A stretch of 64,000 bases of DNA from Gp6-AA40 sp036802945 (GTDB taxonomy: Bacteria > Acidobacteriota > Vicinamibacteria > Vicinamibacterales > UBA2999): contig DAIRVG010000005.1 in the NCBI GenBank assembly GCA_036802945.1, positions 1 through 64,000 on the forward strand. The letters are read 5' to 3'. Positions 58,062-64,000 of the stretch are shown in pieces. How positions within the stretch are numbered: the first letter of the stretch is position 1; every line of letters starts with the position of its first letter. The notes below the pieces were generated by a model. The model had not been told where the DNA came from. It saw only the letters and a list, made by a program, of their open reading frames with translations, and made no database searches. The position numbers and the translations under genes were made by a program.

Positions 58062-58738
58062 GCTCCCTCCGCCGGAGGCGCCTTCTCTCCAGCCCGGATA
58101 GCCACCTTGAGCCGGTTCGATGCCGGTGGATACGGACACTCCCAGGTCGGGCTGTACGCGCACGTGGGGTTGTACGCGCGGTTGAAGTCGATGACATAGA
58201 ACCCGGTCGATGTCGGCTTCAGATCCAGATAGCGTCCCGCGGAGTAGGTGTCGGTCCCCGTCGTGAGATCCGCGAACGGCACGAAAAGCGAGGTGATTTG
58301 CCGCGTGCCGTTCTCGACGAACGCGTCAAGCGTTCTGGGCTCGCCCTGCAGCGTGAACTCGAGGACGCCGACGCGCTCCATCTTCCGCATGGTTCCGGTC
58401 GACGTCGGCATGTCGAACACCGGCCGATCCTTGGACAGCCGCAGCGCCGCCGGCACGCTGAATGCGGGATCGATCGAAAAGTACTTCAGCGGCAGGATCT
58501 TCGAGCGCTTTTCGGCGGGGATCGGGCTATCGGGATCCTCGCTGAAGGAGCGGTCCTTTTCGGCGCGCGCCTGCTCGATCTGTGTCGCATAGTCGGAATC
58601 CTCCGGGGCGGAAGGACCGGACGTGCAAGAGGCGAGCGCGACAGTCGCGACGACGATCAGCGCGAGGGACAGAGGAGGGCGGGTCCGTTTGGACCCGCCG
58701 GACCGTCTGGACCCGCCGAACTCGATTGGGAATAACAC
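58058..58738 (-). CDS. DUF1684 domain lipoprotein
   Basis: A 226-residue protein with a basic N-terminus, a hydrophobic segment (LSLALIVVATVALASC) and a lipobox (ASC at about residue 38). The DUF1684 domain follows, with TGTMRKMERVGVLEFTLQG, LFVPFADLTTGTDTYSAGRYL and the C-terminal FNRAYNPTCAYSPTWECPYPPASN. The N-terminal GGSRRSGGSKR is encoded by a GGCGGGTCC hairpin repeat. The start GTG shares its first base with the acyl-CoA dehydrogenase stop (TAGTG). It has no known function. Confidence 0.85.
   Translation of the reverse strand: MLFPIEFGGSRRSGGSKRTRPPLSLALIVVATVALASCTSGPSAPEDSDYATQIEQARAEKDRSFSEDPDSPIPAEKRSKILPLKYFSIDPAFSVPAALRLSKDRPVFDMPTSTGTMRKMERVGVLEFTLQGEPRTLDAFVENGTRQITSLFVPFADLTTGTDTYSAGRYLDLKPTSTGFYVIDFNRAYNPTCAYSPTWECPYPPASNRLKVAIRAGEKAPPAEGA
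58678..58699. repeat. Hairpin GGCGGGTCC-GTTT-GGACCCGCC
   Basis: A perfect 9-bp stem at the 5' end of the DUF1684 gene, followed by another partial GGACC-GTCT-GGACCCGCC copy. It is related in base content to, but distinct from, the CGCGGACCC family. Confidence 0.7.
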
Positions 58739-60510
58739 TAACTAAGAATATAACCGCCCCGCGATACCGTGGCATCGGCAAGCGTCCGCCTCAGCGCGAC
58801 CGTGTTGATCGGGGTCGCCTTGAGCACGCGGCGGAGCGCGGCAAGCAGCGTTCGCAGCATGTCGCCTTCCGCCATGGCGGCCAGCGCGTTGGCCGCCGCC
58901 GCCTGAATCCGCTGCGCGGCGTCGTTGACGAACGTCCGGGCGGCCGCTTCGTGCAGCGCCGCGTCCCTCCGGCGGGCCTTCACCGCTTCGCTTGCACGGA
59001 GCACGGCGCTTTCGGCTGCATAGGTATCGATCAGTATGTCGGCCGCGGCGCTCAACACTTCCTGCTCGTCGGTCAATTTCTGCCCGTAGGTCTGCATCGC
59101 CGTGCCGAGCACCATCAGGGCGACCTTCTTGAACGCCGCCACCGTGCGCAGGTCGGTTTCGAGGCCTTCGGTATCGCCTGACAGCGATGGAGCGGAAGGA
59201 GAGAGCAGCTCGTCCTGCAGCCGCTTTGCCGCCGGAATCAAGTCGATGTCGCCCTTGAGCGCGCGGCGGATCAACATTCCGGGAATCAGCAGCCGGTTGA
59301 TCTCGTTGGTGCCTTCGAAGATCCGGTTCACGCGCGCATCACGGTAGTAGCGCTCGGCCGGATAGTCCTTCACGAAACCGTTGCCGCCGTGAATCTGCAC
59401 GTTCTCGTCGAGGACGTAGTCCATCACCTCGCTGCCAATCACTTTCGCGATCGAGGCCTCGACGGCAAGCTCCTCGAGGGCGGCCGCGATCGCGGGCCCT
59501 CCGCTGTGGCCGCTCTCCGCCACGGCCGCGTCAATCAGTCCAGCGGTCCGATACATCAGGCTCTCGAGCGCGTAGGTACGCGCGGTCATCTCTCCCAGCT
59601 TGTACTTGATGGCGCCGAAGTCCGCGATCGCGTGGCCGAACTGCTTTCGCTGCTTCGCGTACGTGGCGGCCTCGCCAATGACGGCGCGGCAGCCGCCGCT
59701 GCACATCGCACCGAGCTTGAATCGCCCGAAGTTCAGCGTGTTCAGCGCCACCTTGTGGCCCTTCCCGATGTCGCCAAGCAGGTTGTCCGCCGGCACCTTC
59801 ACGTCCTGCAGCAGGATCGGCGTCGTCGACGACCCGTGCAGCCCCATCTTGTGCTCCTCGTTGCCCGATACGACGCCGAACGCTCGCTCGACGATGAACG
59901 CCGTGAACTGATCGCCGTCGGCCTGCGCAAACACGATGAAGACGTCGGCGAATCCGCCGTTGGTGATCCACATCTTCTCGCCGCTGAGGACCCAGCTGCC
60001 GTCAGCCTGCTTCGTCGCGCGGGTCCTCGCCGCAAGGGCGTCGGACCCAGATCCCGATTCGCTTAGTGCATAGGCGCCGATCGTCTCCCCAGAGACAAGA
60101 CCCGGCAGGTATTTCTGCTTCTGGGCGTCGGTGCCGAAGATGACGATGGGAATGATGCAGAGATTCGCCTGTGCTCCGTACGCGGCGCCCAGCGACGCCG
60201 AGCGCGCGATCCGCTCCGATACGACGAGCGCCGAGACCTTGTCGAGATCGAGACCACCGTACTGTTCAGGGACGCTGAGGCCGAGAAGTCCGAGTTCTCC
60301 CGCGCGGCGGATCAGCGCGCGCGCGAGCCTCCAATCCTTCGTTTCGAGCTGATCGATCTGCGGCAGGACCTCGGCTTCGACGAACTCATCGACCGTCTGC
60401 GCCATCAGGCGATGCTCTTCCGACAACTTCTCTGGCGTGAACACCGAGGATGGCTCGGTCTCTTCCAGCAGCCACGACGCGCCTCTGTGCACGTTCCCCA
60501 CAACAGTCAT
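58738..60510 (-). CDS. Acyl-CoA dehydrogenase with C-terminal extension
   Basis: A 590-residue flavoenzyme for the first step of fatty-acid beta-oxidation. It has ALSESGSGSDALA, WITNGGFADVFIVFA, an Arg/FAD segment QIHGGNGFVKDYPAERYYRDAR and the catalytic-region motif IFEGTNEINRLLI. About 180 residues beyond the normal length form an extra helical domain, as in VLCAD/ACAD9-type enzymes, suggesting long-chain substrates. The ATG at 60510 has GCAGGAGT upstream. The thiolase lies 94 bases upstream on the same strand, and the spacer holds a CGGCGAG/CTCGCCG hairpin (60560-60575). Confidence 0.95.
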   Translation of the reverse strand: MTVVGNVHRGASWLLEETEPSSVFTPEKLSEEHRLMAQTVDEFVEAEVLPQIDQLETKDWRLARALIRRAGELGLLGLSVPEQYGGLDLDKVSALVVSERIARSASLGAAYGAQANLCIIPIVIFGTDAQKQKYLPGLVSGETIGAYALSESGSGSDALAARTRATKQADGSWVLSGEKMWITNGGFADVFIVFAQADGDQFTAFIVERAFGVVSGNEEHKMGLHGSSTTPILLQDVKVPADNLLGDIGKGHKVALNTLNFGRFKLGAMCSGGCRAVIGEAATYAKQRKQFGHAIADFGAIKYKLGEMTARTYALESLMYRTAGLIDAAVAESGHSGGPAIAAALEELAVEASIAKVIGSEVMDYVLDENVQIHGGNGFVKDYPAERYYRDARVNRIFEGTNEINRLLIPGMLIRRALKGDIDLIPAAKRLQDELLSPSAPSLSGDTEGLETDLRTVAAFKKVALMVLGTAMQTYGQKLTDEQEVLSAAADILIDTYAAESAVLRASEAVKARRRDAALHEAAARTFVNDAAQRIQAAAANALAAMAEGDMLRTLLAALRRVLKATPINTVALRRTLADATVSRGGYILS

Positions 60511-60604
60511 GTCTACTCCTGCGCGCAGGTTCGGCTACCCGCCTCCGCGCTTCGCGCTCCGGCGAGGTCTCGCCGAAGCCTAGGCGCAGGCAGAAAGCCG
60601 GACG

Positions 60605-61789
60605 CTACGACAACCGCTCGAAGATTCCGGCGGCGCCCATGCCTCCGCCGACACACATCGTCACCATTCCGTATCGCGACTGGCGCCTCCGCATCTCATG
60701 CACCAGGGTCGTCGTCAGCTTGGCGCCAGTGCATCCCAGGGGATGCCCCAGCGCGATTGCGCCGCCGTTCACGTTGAGTCGCTCGGGGTCAATCGGCAGC
60801 TCGCGCAGGCACGCGAGCACCTGCGCGGCGAATGCCTCGTTCAGCTCGATGAGATCGATTTGATCGAGCGAGAGGCCGGCAATCTTGAGCACCTTCCGGA
60901 TCGCCGGCACGGGCCCGATTCCAAACCGCTCGGGTTCTACGCCTGCGGTGGCGAATGCAACGAACCGGGCGAGCGGCTGCAGCCCACGCTCTTTCGCGAA
61001 AGACGCCGACGTGAGGAGGACCGCCGAAGCCCCATCGCTGGTCTGCGACGAATTGCCTGCGGTCACTGTTCCGGCCGCATGGAAGGCGGGCCGCAGCGCG
61101 GCCAGTGCTTTGTCCGAGGTATCTCGCCGGGGCCCTTCGTCGACCATCAGCGTCAGATCGCGCACGTCCTGTTTCCCGTTCCCGTTGTGCGGGACGACAA
61201 TGCGGTAGGCGAGGGGAGTGACTTCGTCGGCGAACTTTCCCGCGTCGATGGCGGCGATCGCGCGCTGATGACTGCGTAGCGCGAAGGCATCCTGCTCCTC
61301 GCGCGAGATCTGGTTTTCCCGCGCGTGGTTTTCGGCGACGAGACCAGTGCTCAGATAGACGTCCGGGTAGTTGTCGACGAGCGTGGGGTTCGGAGAGATC
61401 TTGTTGCCACCCATCGGCACCATGCTCATGGATTCGGTGCCGCCGGCCAGGATGGTATTGGCGAATCCGCACATGATGCGCTCGCCGGCGTACGCAATTG
61501 CCTGGAGGCCCGACGAGCAGAAGCGGTTGATGGTGACGGCCGACGCGCTCACGGGCACTCCAGCGCGAAGGCTCGCGATGCGGGCGACGTTCAGCCCCTG
61601 CTCCGCTTCGGGCATCGCACAGCCGAGGATCACGTCTTCCACGTCGGACGGCTCGACGCCCGGCGCGCGGCGCAGCGCCTCTGCGATGACGGTGGCGGCC
61701 ATCTCGTCGGGCCGGACGGTCTTGAGCGCGCCGTTCGGAGCGCGGCCGACCGCGGTACGTGTTGCCGAAACGATTACTGCGTCCTGCAT
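60605..61789 (-). CDS. Acetyl-CoA acyltransferase (thiolase, FadA-like)
   Basis: A 394-residue thiolase. The nucleophile Cys is in NRFCSSGLQAIA (about residues 86-97), NGGAIALGHPLGCTG carries the active-site His, and CVGGGMGAAGIFE gives the second Cys. The FadA-like layout and context (acyl-CoA dehydrogenase downstream, FadN-like gene upstream) indicate the last step of beta-oxidation. The ATG at 61789 overlaps the stop region of the upstream hydrolase by 16 bases. Confidence 0.95.
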   Translation of the reverse strand: MQDAVIVSATRTAVGRAPNGALKTVRPDEMAATVIAEALRRAPGVEPSDVEDVILGCAMPEAEQGLNVARIASLRAGVPVSASAVTINRFCSSGLQAIAYAGERIMCGFANTILAGGTESMSMVPMGGNKISPNPTLVDNYPDVYLSTGLVAENHARENQISREEQDAFALRSHQRAIAAIDAGKFADEVTPLAYRIVVPHNGNGKQDVRDLTLMVDEGPRRDTSDKALAALRPAFHAAGTVTAGNSSQTSDGASAVLLTSASFAKERGLQPLARFVAFATAGVEPERFGIGPVPAIRKVLKIAGLSLDQIDLIELNEAFAAQVLACLRELPIDPERLNVNGGAIALGHPLGCTGAKLTTTLVHEMRRRQSRYGMVTMCVGGGMGAAGIFERLS

Positions 61790-62412
61790 GAGAAATCCGC
61801 CAGCAGGTCCTCGATAGCGTCCGCCACCTCGCTCACCTGACCGTCGAAGAGGTGATTGGCGCGATCGATCTCGACCAGCTCCTTGGGATCCGCGAGCTGC
61901 GCGTAGAACTCACGAACCTGTTTCATCGGAATCAACTCGTCAGCTTCGCCGTGAATGATGAACTTCGGCTTCGGAGACTTCTTCACACCTTCGAAGTCGT
62001 ACCGATTCACCGGCGGCGCAATGCCGATCAGCGCGCAGATCCGATCGTCTGTCGCTCCGGCCGCCAGCGCAACATACGCCCCGAAAGAAAAGCCGGCGGC
62101 CCACAGCTCGTTGCCCGGGTATTGAGCCGCCATGAAGTCGACTGCCGTCCTGTAGTCATCGAGCTCGCCGCGCCCTTCATCCCACTGGCCGGCGCTGCAG
62201 CCAACGCCGCGAAAGTTGAAGCGGAGCACCGCGCATCCAATTCGCGCCAGTGCCTTCGTCGCCTGGAACACGGTCTTCGTGTGCATCGTGCCGCCTTGCG
62301 TCGGCAGCGGGTGCGCAAAGACGACCGCGGCCCGCGGCTCGCCAGCGGGCTTCTCGATCAACACCTCCAGCGCGCCGGCCGGTCCGTCGATTTCCCGAAT
62401 GGCGTCAGCCAA
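61774..62412 (-). CDS. Alpha/beta hydrolase (dienelactone-hydrolase-like)
   Basis: A 212-residue esterase-fold protein. The fold markers are VVFAHPLPTQGGTMHTK, LRFNFRGVGCSAGQWDEG, the nucleophile elbow GFSFGAY, FIIHGEADELIPM (acid Asp) and the His in IDRANHLFDGQ. This is the COG2945-like group; the substrate is unknown. The start is a TTG at 62412 with GGAGAAG 4 bases upstream; a longer start at 62589 would add repeat-encoded residues. It overlaps the thiolase by 16 bases and the upstream hydrolase by 8. Confidence 0.88.
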   Translation of the reverse strand: MADAIREIDGPAGALEVLIEKPAGEPRAAVVFAHPLPTQGGTMHTKTVFQATKALARIGCAVLRFNFRGVGCSAGQWDEGRGELDDYRTAVDFMAAQYPGNELWAAGFSFGAYVALAAGATDDRICALIGIAPPVNRYDFEGVKKSPKPKFIIHGEADELIPMKQVREFYAQLADPKELVEIDRANHLFDGQVSEVADAIEDLLADFSCRTQ

Positions 62413-63265
62413 TGCTTCTCCGTCGAACCACGTAAGGATCGGGGATCGGGGATCGGGGATCGAGAAGCGCTCCGTCCAATGCACGCGGCGCATGCTCAGC
62501 TGCGAAGGTCGACACAACCGCCGCGAAGTCGGCGGGGCGCGTGATGAGTCCCAGGTGGCCAGTGCGGGCGATCGTTGCCGTGCGCGCATGGGGCCACATC
62601 TCTAGGTACCGGCGCGTCATTCGGGGTGGTACGACCCTTTCAAGGGAATCCTCTCCGGTCACGACCAGCACAGGTAATTGGACGCGCGCGAGGTCCGCTT
62701 CGATCCGCACGGAGCTGAGCAGATGCACGCGTCGAGCCATGCGGCCTGGGTGGAACATGTGGCGCAGCACATTGATTCCGTGGCCCATTGCGGCGGTCAC
62801 GCCGCCCCACCAGCCCTCATTCGCTGCGGCAATTTCGCGATACAGCCGCAGCGATCCGAGACAGAACAGCGGTGTGAGCAGCCAGGGGAACCGCAGGTAA
62901 AACGTCACGCGCTCGTCCGGTTGCCACGACGGTGGAAGTGCGGACACCAGGACCAGCGAGTTGACGCGATCCGGGTGCCGTACGGCAAATGCGGCGGCAA
63001 TGAGACCGCCGTAGGAAACGCCGCAAATGGACGCCCGATCGATGCCCGACTCGTCGAGCGCCTGCCGGACCTGCTCGACGTAGCACCAGAATCCCTGTGC
63101 CTCATCAAACTGCCCGCGGCATGTCGGCTCGTCCGCCAGCGAAAAGGTGATGACGCGCCCCCGCTGCGCCAACGCGTCGATGGCCGGCTTCATCCACTCC
63201 CATCGGCCCTGGATGCCGGGGATCACTACGATCGGAGCGCCCGAACCTCGGTCGATGATGTTCAA
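62405..63265 (-). CDS. Alpha/beta hydrolase (with repeat-encoded ends)
   Basis: A 286-residue hydrolase. It has PIVVIPGIQGRWEWM, the nucleophile elbow GVSYGGLIAA, LPVLVVTGEDSLE (acid Asp) and the His in IARTGHLGL. Once the artefact gap is removed, an in-frame TAG lies just upstream, so the start is within the repeat. I chose the TTG at 63265 (then NIIDRGSGAP), with GGGAG from the last heptamers as ribosome binding site. The C-terminus (LDPRSPIPDP) is encoded by another heptamer array (GGGGATC, 62436-62461). It belongs to the beta-oxidation run, but its role is unknown. Confidence 0.82.
   Translation of the reverse strand: MNIIDRGSGAPIVVIPGIQGRWEWMKPAIDALAQRGRVITFSLADEPTCRGQFDEAQGFWCYVEQVRQALDESGIDRASICGVSYGGLIAAAFAVRHPDRVNSLVLVSALPPSWQPDERVTFYLRFPWLLTPLFCLGSLRLYREIAAANEGWWGGVTAAMGHGINVLRHMFHPGRMARRVHLLSSVRIEADLARVQLPVLVVTGEDSLERVVPPRMTRRYLEMWPHARTATIARTGHLGLITRPADFAAVVSTFAAEHAPRALDGALLDPRSPIPDPYVVRRRSIG
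62436..62461. repeat. GGGGATC heptamer array
   Basis: GGATC plus three exact GGGGATC units. It is translated within the C-terminal codons of the alpha/beta hydrolase on the minus strand. Three GGGG runs and a GG on the plus strand fit a G-quadruplex pattern. Confidence 0.85.
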
Positions 63266-63292
63266 CGCCCAACTCCCAACTTCCAACTCCCA
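63266..63292 (-). repeat. Heptamer array upstream of the alpha/beta hydrolase
   Basis: Plus-strand units CGCCCAA, CTCCCAA, CTTCCAA, CTCCCA, nearly the same series as in the left arm at 40755-40782. On the coding (minus) strand it is G-rich and supplies the ribosome binding site for the TTG start. The copy after the gap (63421-63447) is the duplicated assembly flank, not a second array. Confidence 0.85.
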
Positions 63293-63392
63293 NNNNNNNN
63301 NNNNNNNNNNNNNNNNNNNNNNNNNNNNNNNNNNNNNNNNNNNNNNNNNNNNNNNNNNNNNNNNNNNNNNNNNNNNNNNNNNNNNNNNNNNN
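63293..63392. other. Assembly gap (100 N) with identical 55-base flanks
   Basis: Bases 63238-63292 and 63393-63447 are the same 55-base sequence. As at 54982, the gap is an artefact and one copy should be removed. Confidence 0.95.
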
Positions 63393-63475
63393 CGCCCGAA
63401 CCTCGGTCGATGATGTTCAACGCCCAACTCCCAACTTCCAACTCCCAGGCAACCTACCGCCGAAGCCGAACCCAC

Positions 63476-63503
63476 GGATCCCGGATCCCGGCCCCCGGAC
63501 TCT
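63476..63503. repeat. GGATCCC heptamer array
   Basis: GGATCCC twice, GGCCCCC, GGACTCT: four 7-mers on the plus strand, starting 2 bases after the stop codon of the FadN-like gene in its direction of transcription. It has no clear pairing arm. Confidence 0.7.
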
Positions 63504-63505
63504 GA

Positions 63506-64000
63506 CTAGTTTCGTAACGGCTTCCCGGTTTTCAGCGTGTGCTGAATACGCTCCTGCGTCTTTCGCTCGCCGACCAGACTGAGGAATGCCTCGCGCTCAA
63601 GGTCGAGCAGTTCCTGCTCAGTCACTGTTGACGGATGAGGAAGCGACCCGCCGGCCATGATCGTCGCGAGTTTGCGTCCGATCAGCGCGTCGTGATCGCT
63701 GATGCGTCCCGCGCGCCACGCGAGGTGAATGCCAAGTTTAAGCGGCGCGAGCACCGTGTCGCCGCCGACCGGAATCGTCATGCGCGGTGCCGGCGGTTGA
63801 TATCCCTCCGCCGCCCGCTGCAAGGCGCGCGCCTTGGCGTCCGCGATCAACCGCTCGCGATTCATCGTCACGGCGTCGGTCGGACGGAGATATCCGAGGC
63901 GCTGCGCGTCCGGCGCGCTGGCGGAGACCTTCGCAAACCCGATCGCTTCGAAGGCGCGCTGGATCGGCGGCAGAAAGTCCGTCGATCCGGGCGGCATCTG
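63506..64000 (-). CDS. 3-hydroxyacyl-CoA dehydrogenase/enoyl-CoA hydratase (FadN-like), C-terminal part
   Basis: The last about 164 codons of a larger gene that continues beyond the right edge. Signature segments are GFAKVSASAPDAQRLGYLR, VTMNRERLIADAKARAL and the C-terminus LDLEREAFLSLVGERKT followed by QERIQHTLKTGKPLRN. This is the end of the fused hydratase/dehydrogenase used in long-chain fatty-acid beta-oxidation, as in Bacillus FadN. It heads the run that contains the hydrolases, thiolase and acyl-CoA dehydrogenase. Confidence 0.93.
   Translation of the reverse strand, partial: QMPPGSTDFLPPIQRAFEAIGFAKVSASAPDAQRLGYLRPTDAVTMNRERLIADAKARALQRAAEGYQPPAPRMTIPVGGDTVLAPLKLGIHLAWRAGRISDHDALIGRKLATIMAGGSLPHPSTVTEQELLDLEREAFLSLVGERKTQERIQHTLKTGKPLRN

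Noticed and set aside
56506..58197. Single 563-residue protein covering the SirB1-like and HAD regions
   Set aside because: The first half is the HAD gene read in the wrong frame; the SirB1 protein starts at 57384, and HAD motifs are found in another frame.

Overview
The window is about 64 kb of GC-rich bacterial DNA. It is a scaffold with three 100-N gaps, so it is probably a metagenome-assembled genome. Gene content suggests an acidobacterium, probably of the Vicinamibacteria type, but this is an inference without a marker gene. The clues are an Oar-type TonB receptor with an N-terminal carboxypeptidase-regulatory domain, secreted PQQ beta-propeller enzymes, DUF6152 and DUF1684 proteins, hpnCDE for squalene/hopanoids, and fused or unusual E1 and ThyX-like proteins. 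I found no rRNA, tRNA, CRISPR array, transposase or phage gene.

Layout. 0-9 kb: the 5' end of a probable radical SAM gene, an NtrC-type regulator, a small membrane protein, the lpd-E2-lipB group for 2-oxoacid dehydrogenase and lipoylation, and two CorC/HlyC-type CBS proteins. 8.5-15.3 kb: an ECF sigma factor, an M28 peptidase, a malate-dehydrogenase-like protein without catalytic residues, an SDR, then a signalling neighbourhood (pseudokinase, lone receiver domain, FHA protein, MBL hydrolase). 15-19 kb: an MacA-like adaptor and two FtsX/MacB permeases with no ATPase in view. 19-30 kb: a fused E1 alpha/beta that probably completes the E2/E3/LipB set, a methyltransferase, a decarboxylating dehydrogenase, a Na+/solute symporter, a P1 peptidase, panC, panB and a secreted hydrolase. 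30-41 kb: ygfZ, NUDIX, a hybrid histidine kinase, mutY, then pduO-hpnC-hpnD-hpnE-thiI-fbaB, a second NUDIX and def. 41-47 kb: an SDR, a double ThyX-like protein, a phosphatidylcholine synthase, an MBL hydrolase, an M20 peptidase and a DsbA-like protein. 47-56.5 kb: an envelope cluster with a TonB receptor, a cytochrome c-PQQ protein, a GDH-type PQQ dehydrogenase, a secreted MBL protein, a lipoprotein and a DUF6152 protein. 56.5-64 kb: a minus-strand fatty-acid beta-oxidation run (FadN-like, two alpha/beta hydrolases, thiolase, acyl-CoA dehydrogenase) followed by DUF1684, HAD and SirB1-like genes.

The most striking non-coding signal is a family of short degenerate tandem arrays, usually with an exact 7-nt period and often arranged as a palindrome. 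They fill the spacers between genes and start within about 15 nt of a stop codon. In several cases the G-rich right arm carries the Shine-Dalgarno sequence and start codon of the next gene, so the palindrome could couple or gate translation. A second repeat class, 9-bp-stem hairpins of the type CGCGGACCC-NNN-GGGTCCGCG and related forms, sits inside coding sequences, four times within hpnE alone. Two of the three gaps are flanked by identical 55-bp sequences and are assembly artefacts.
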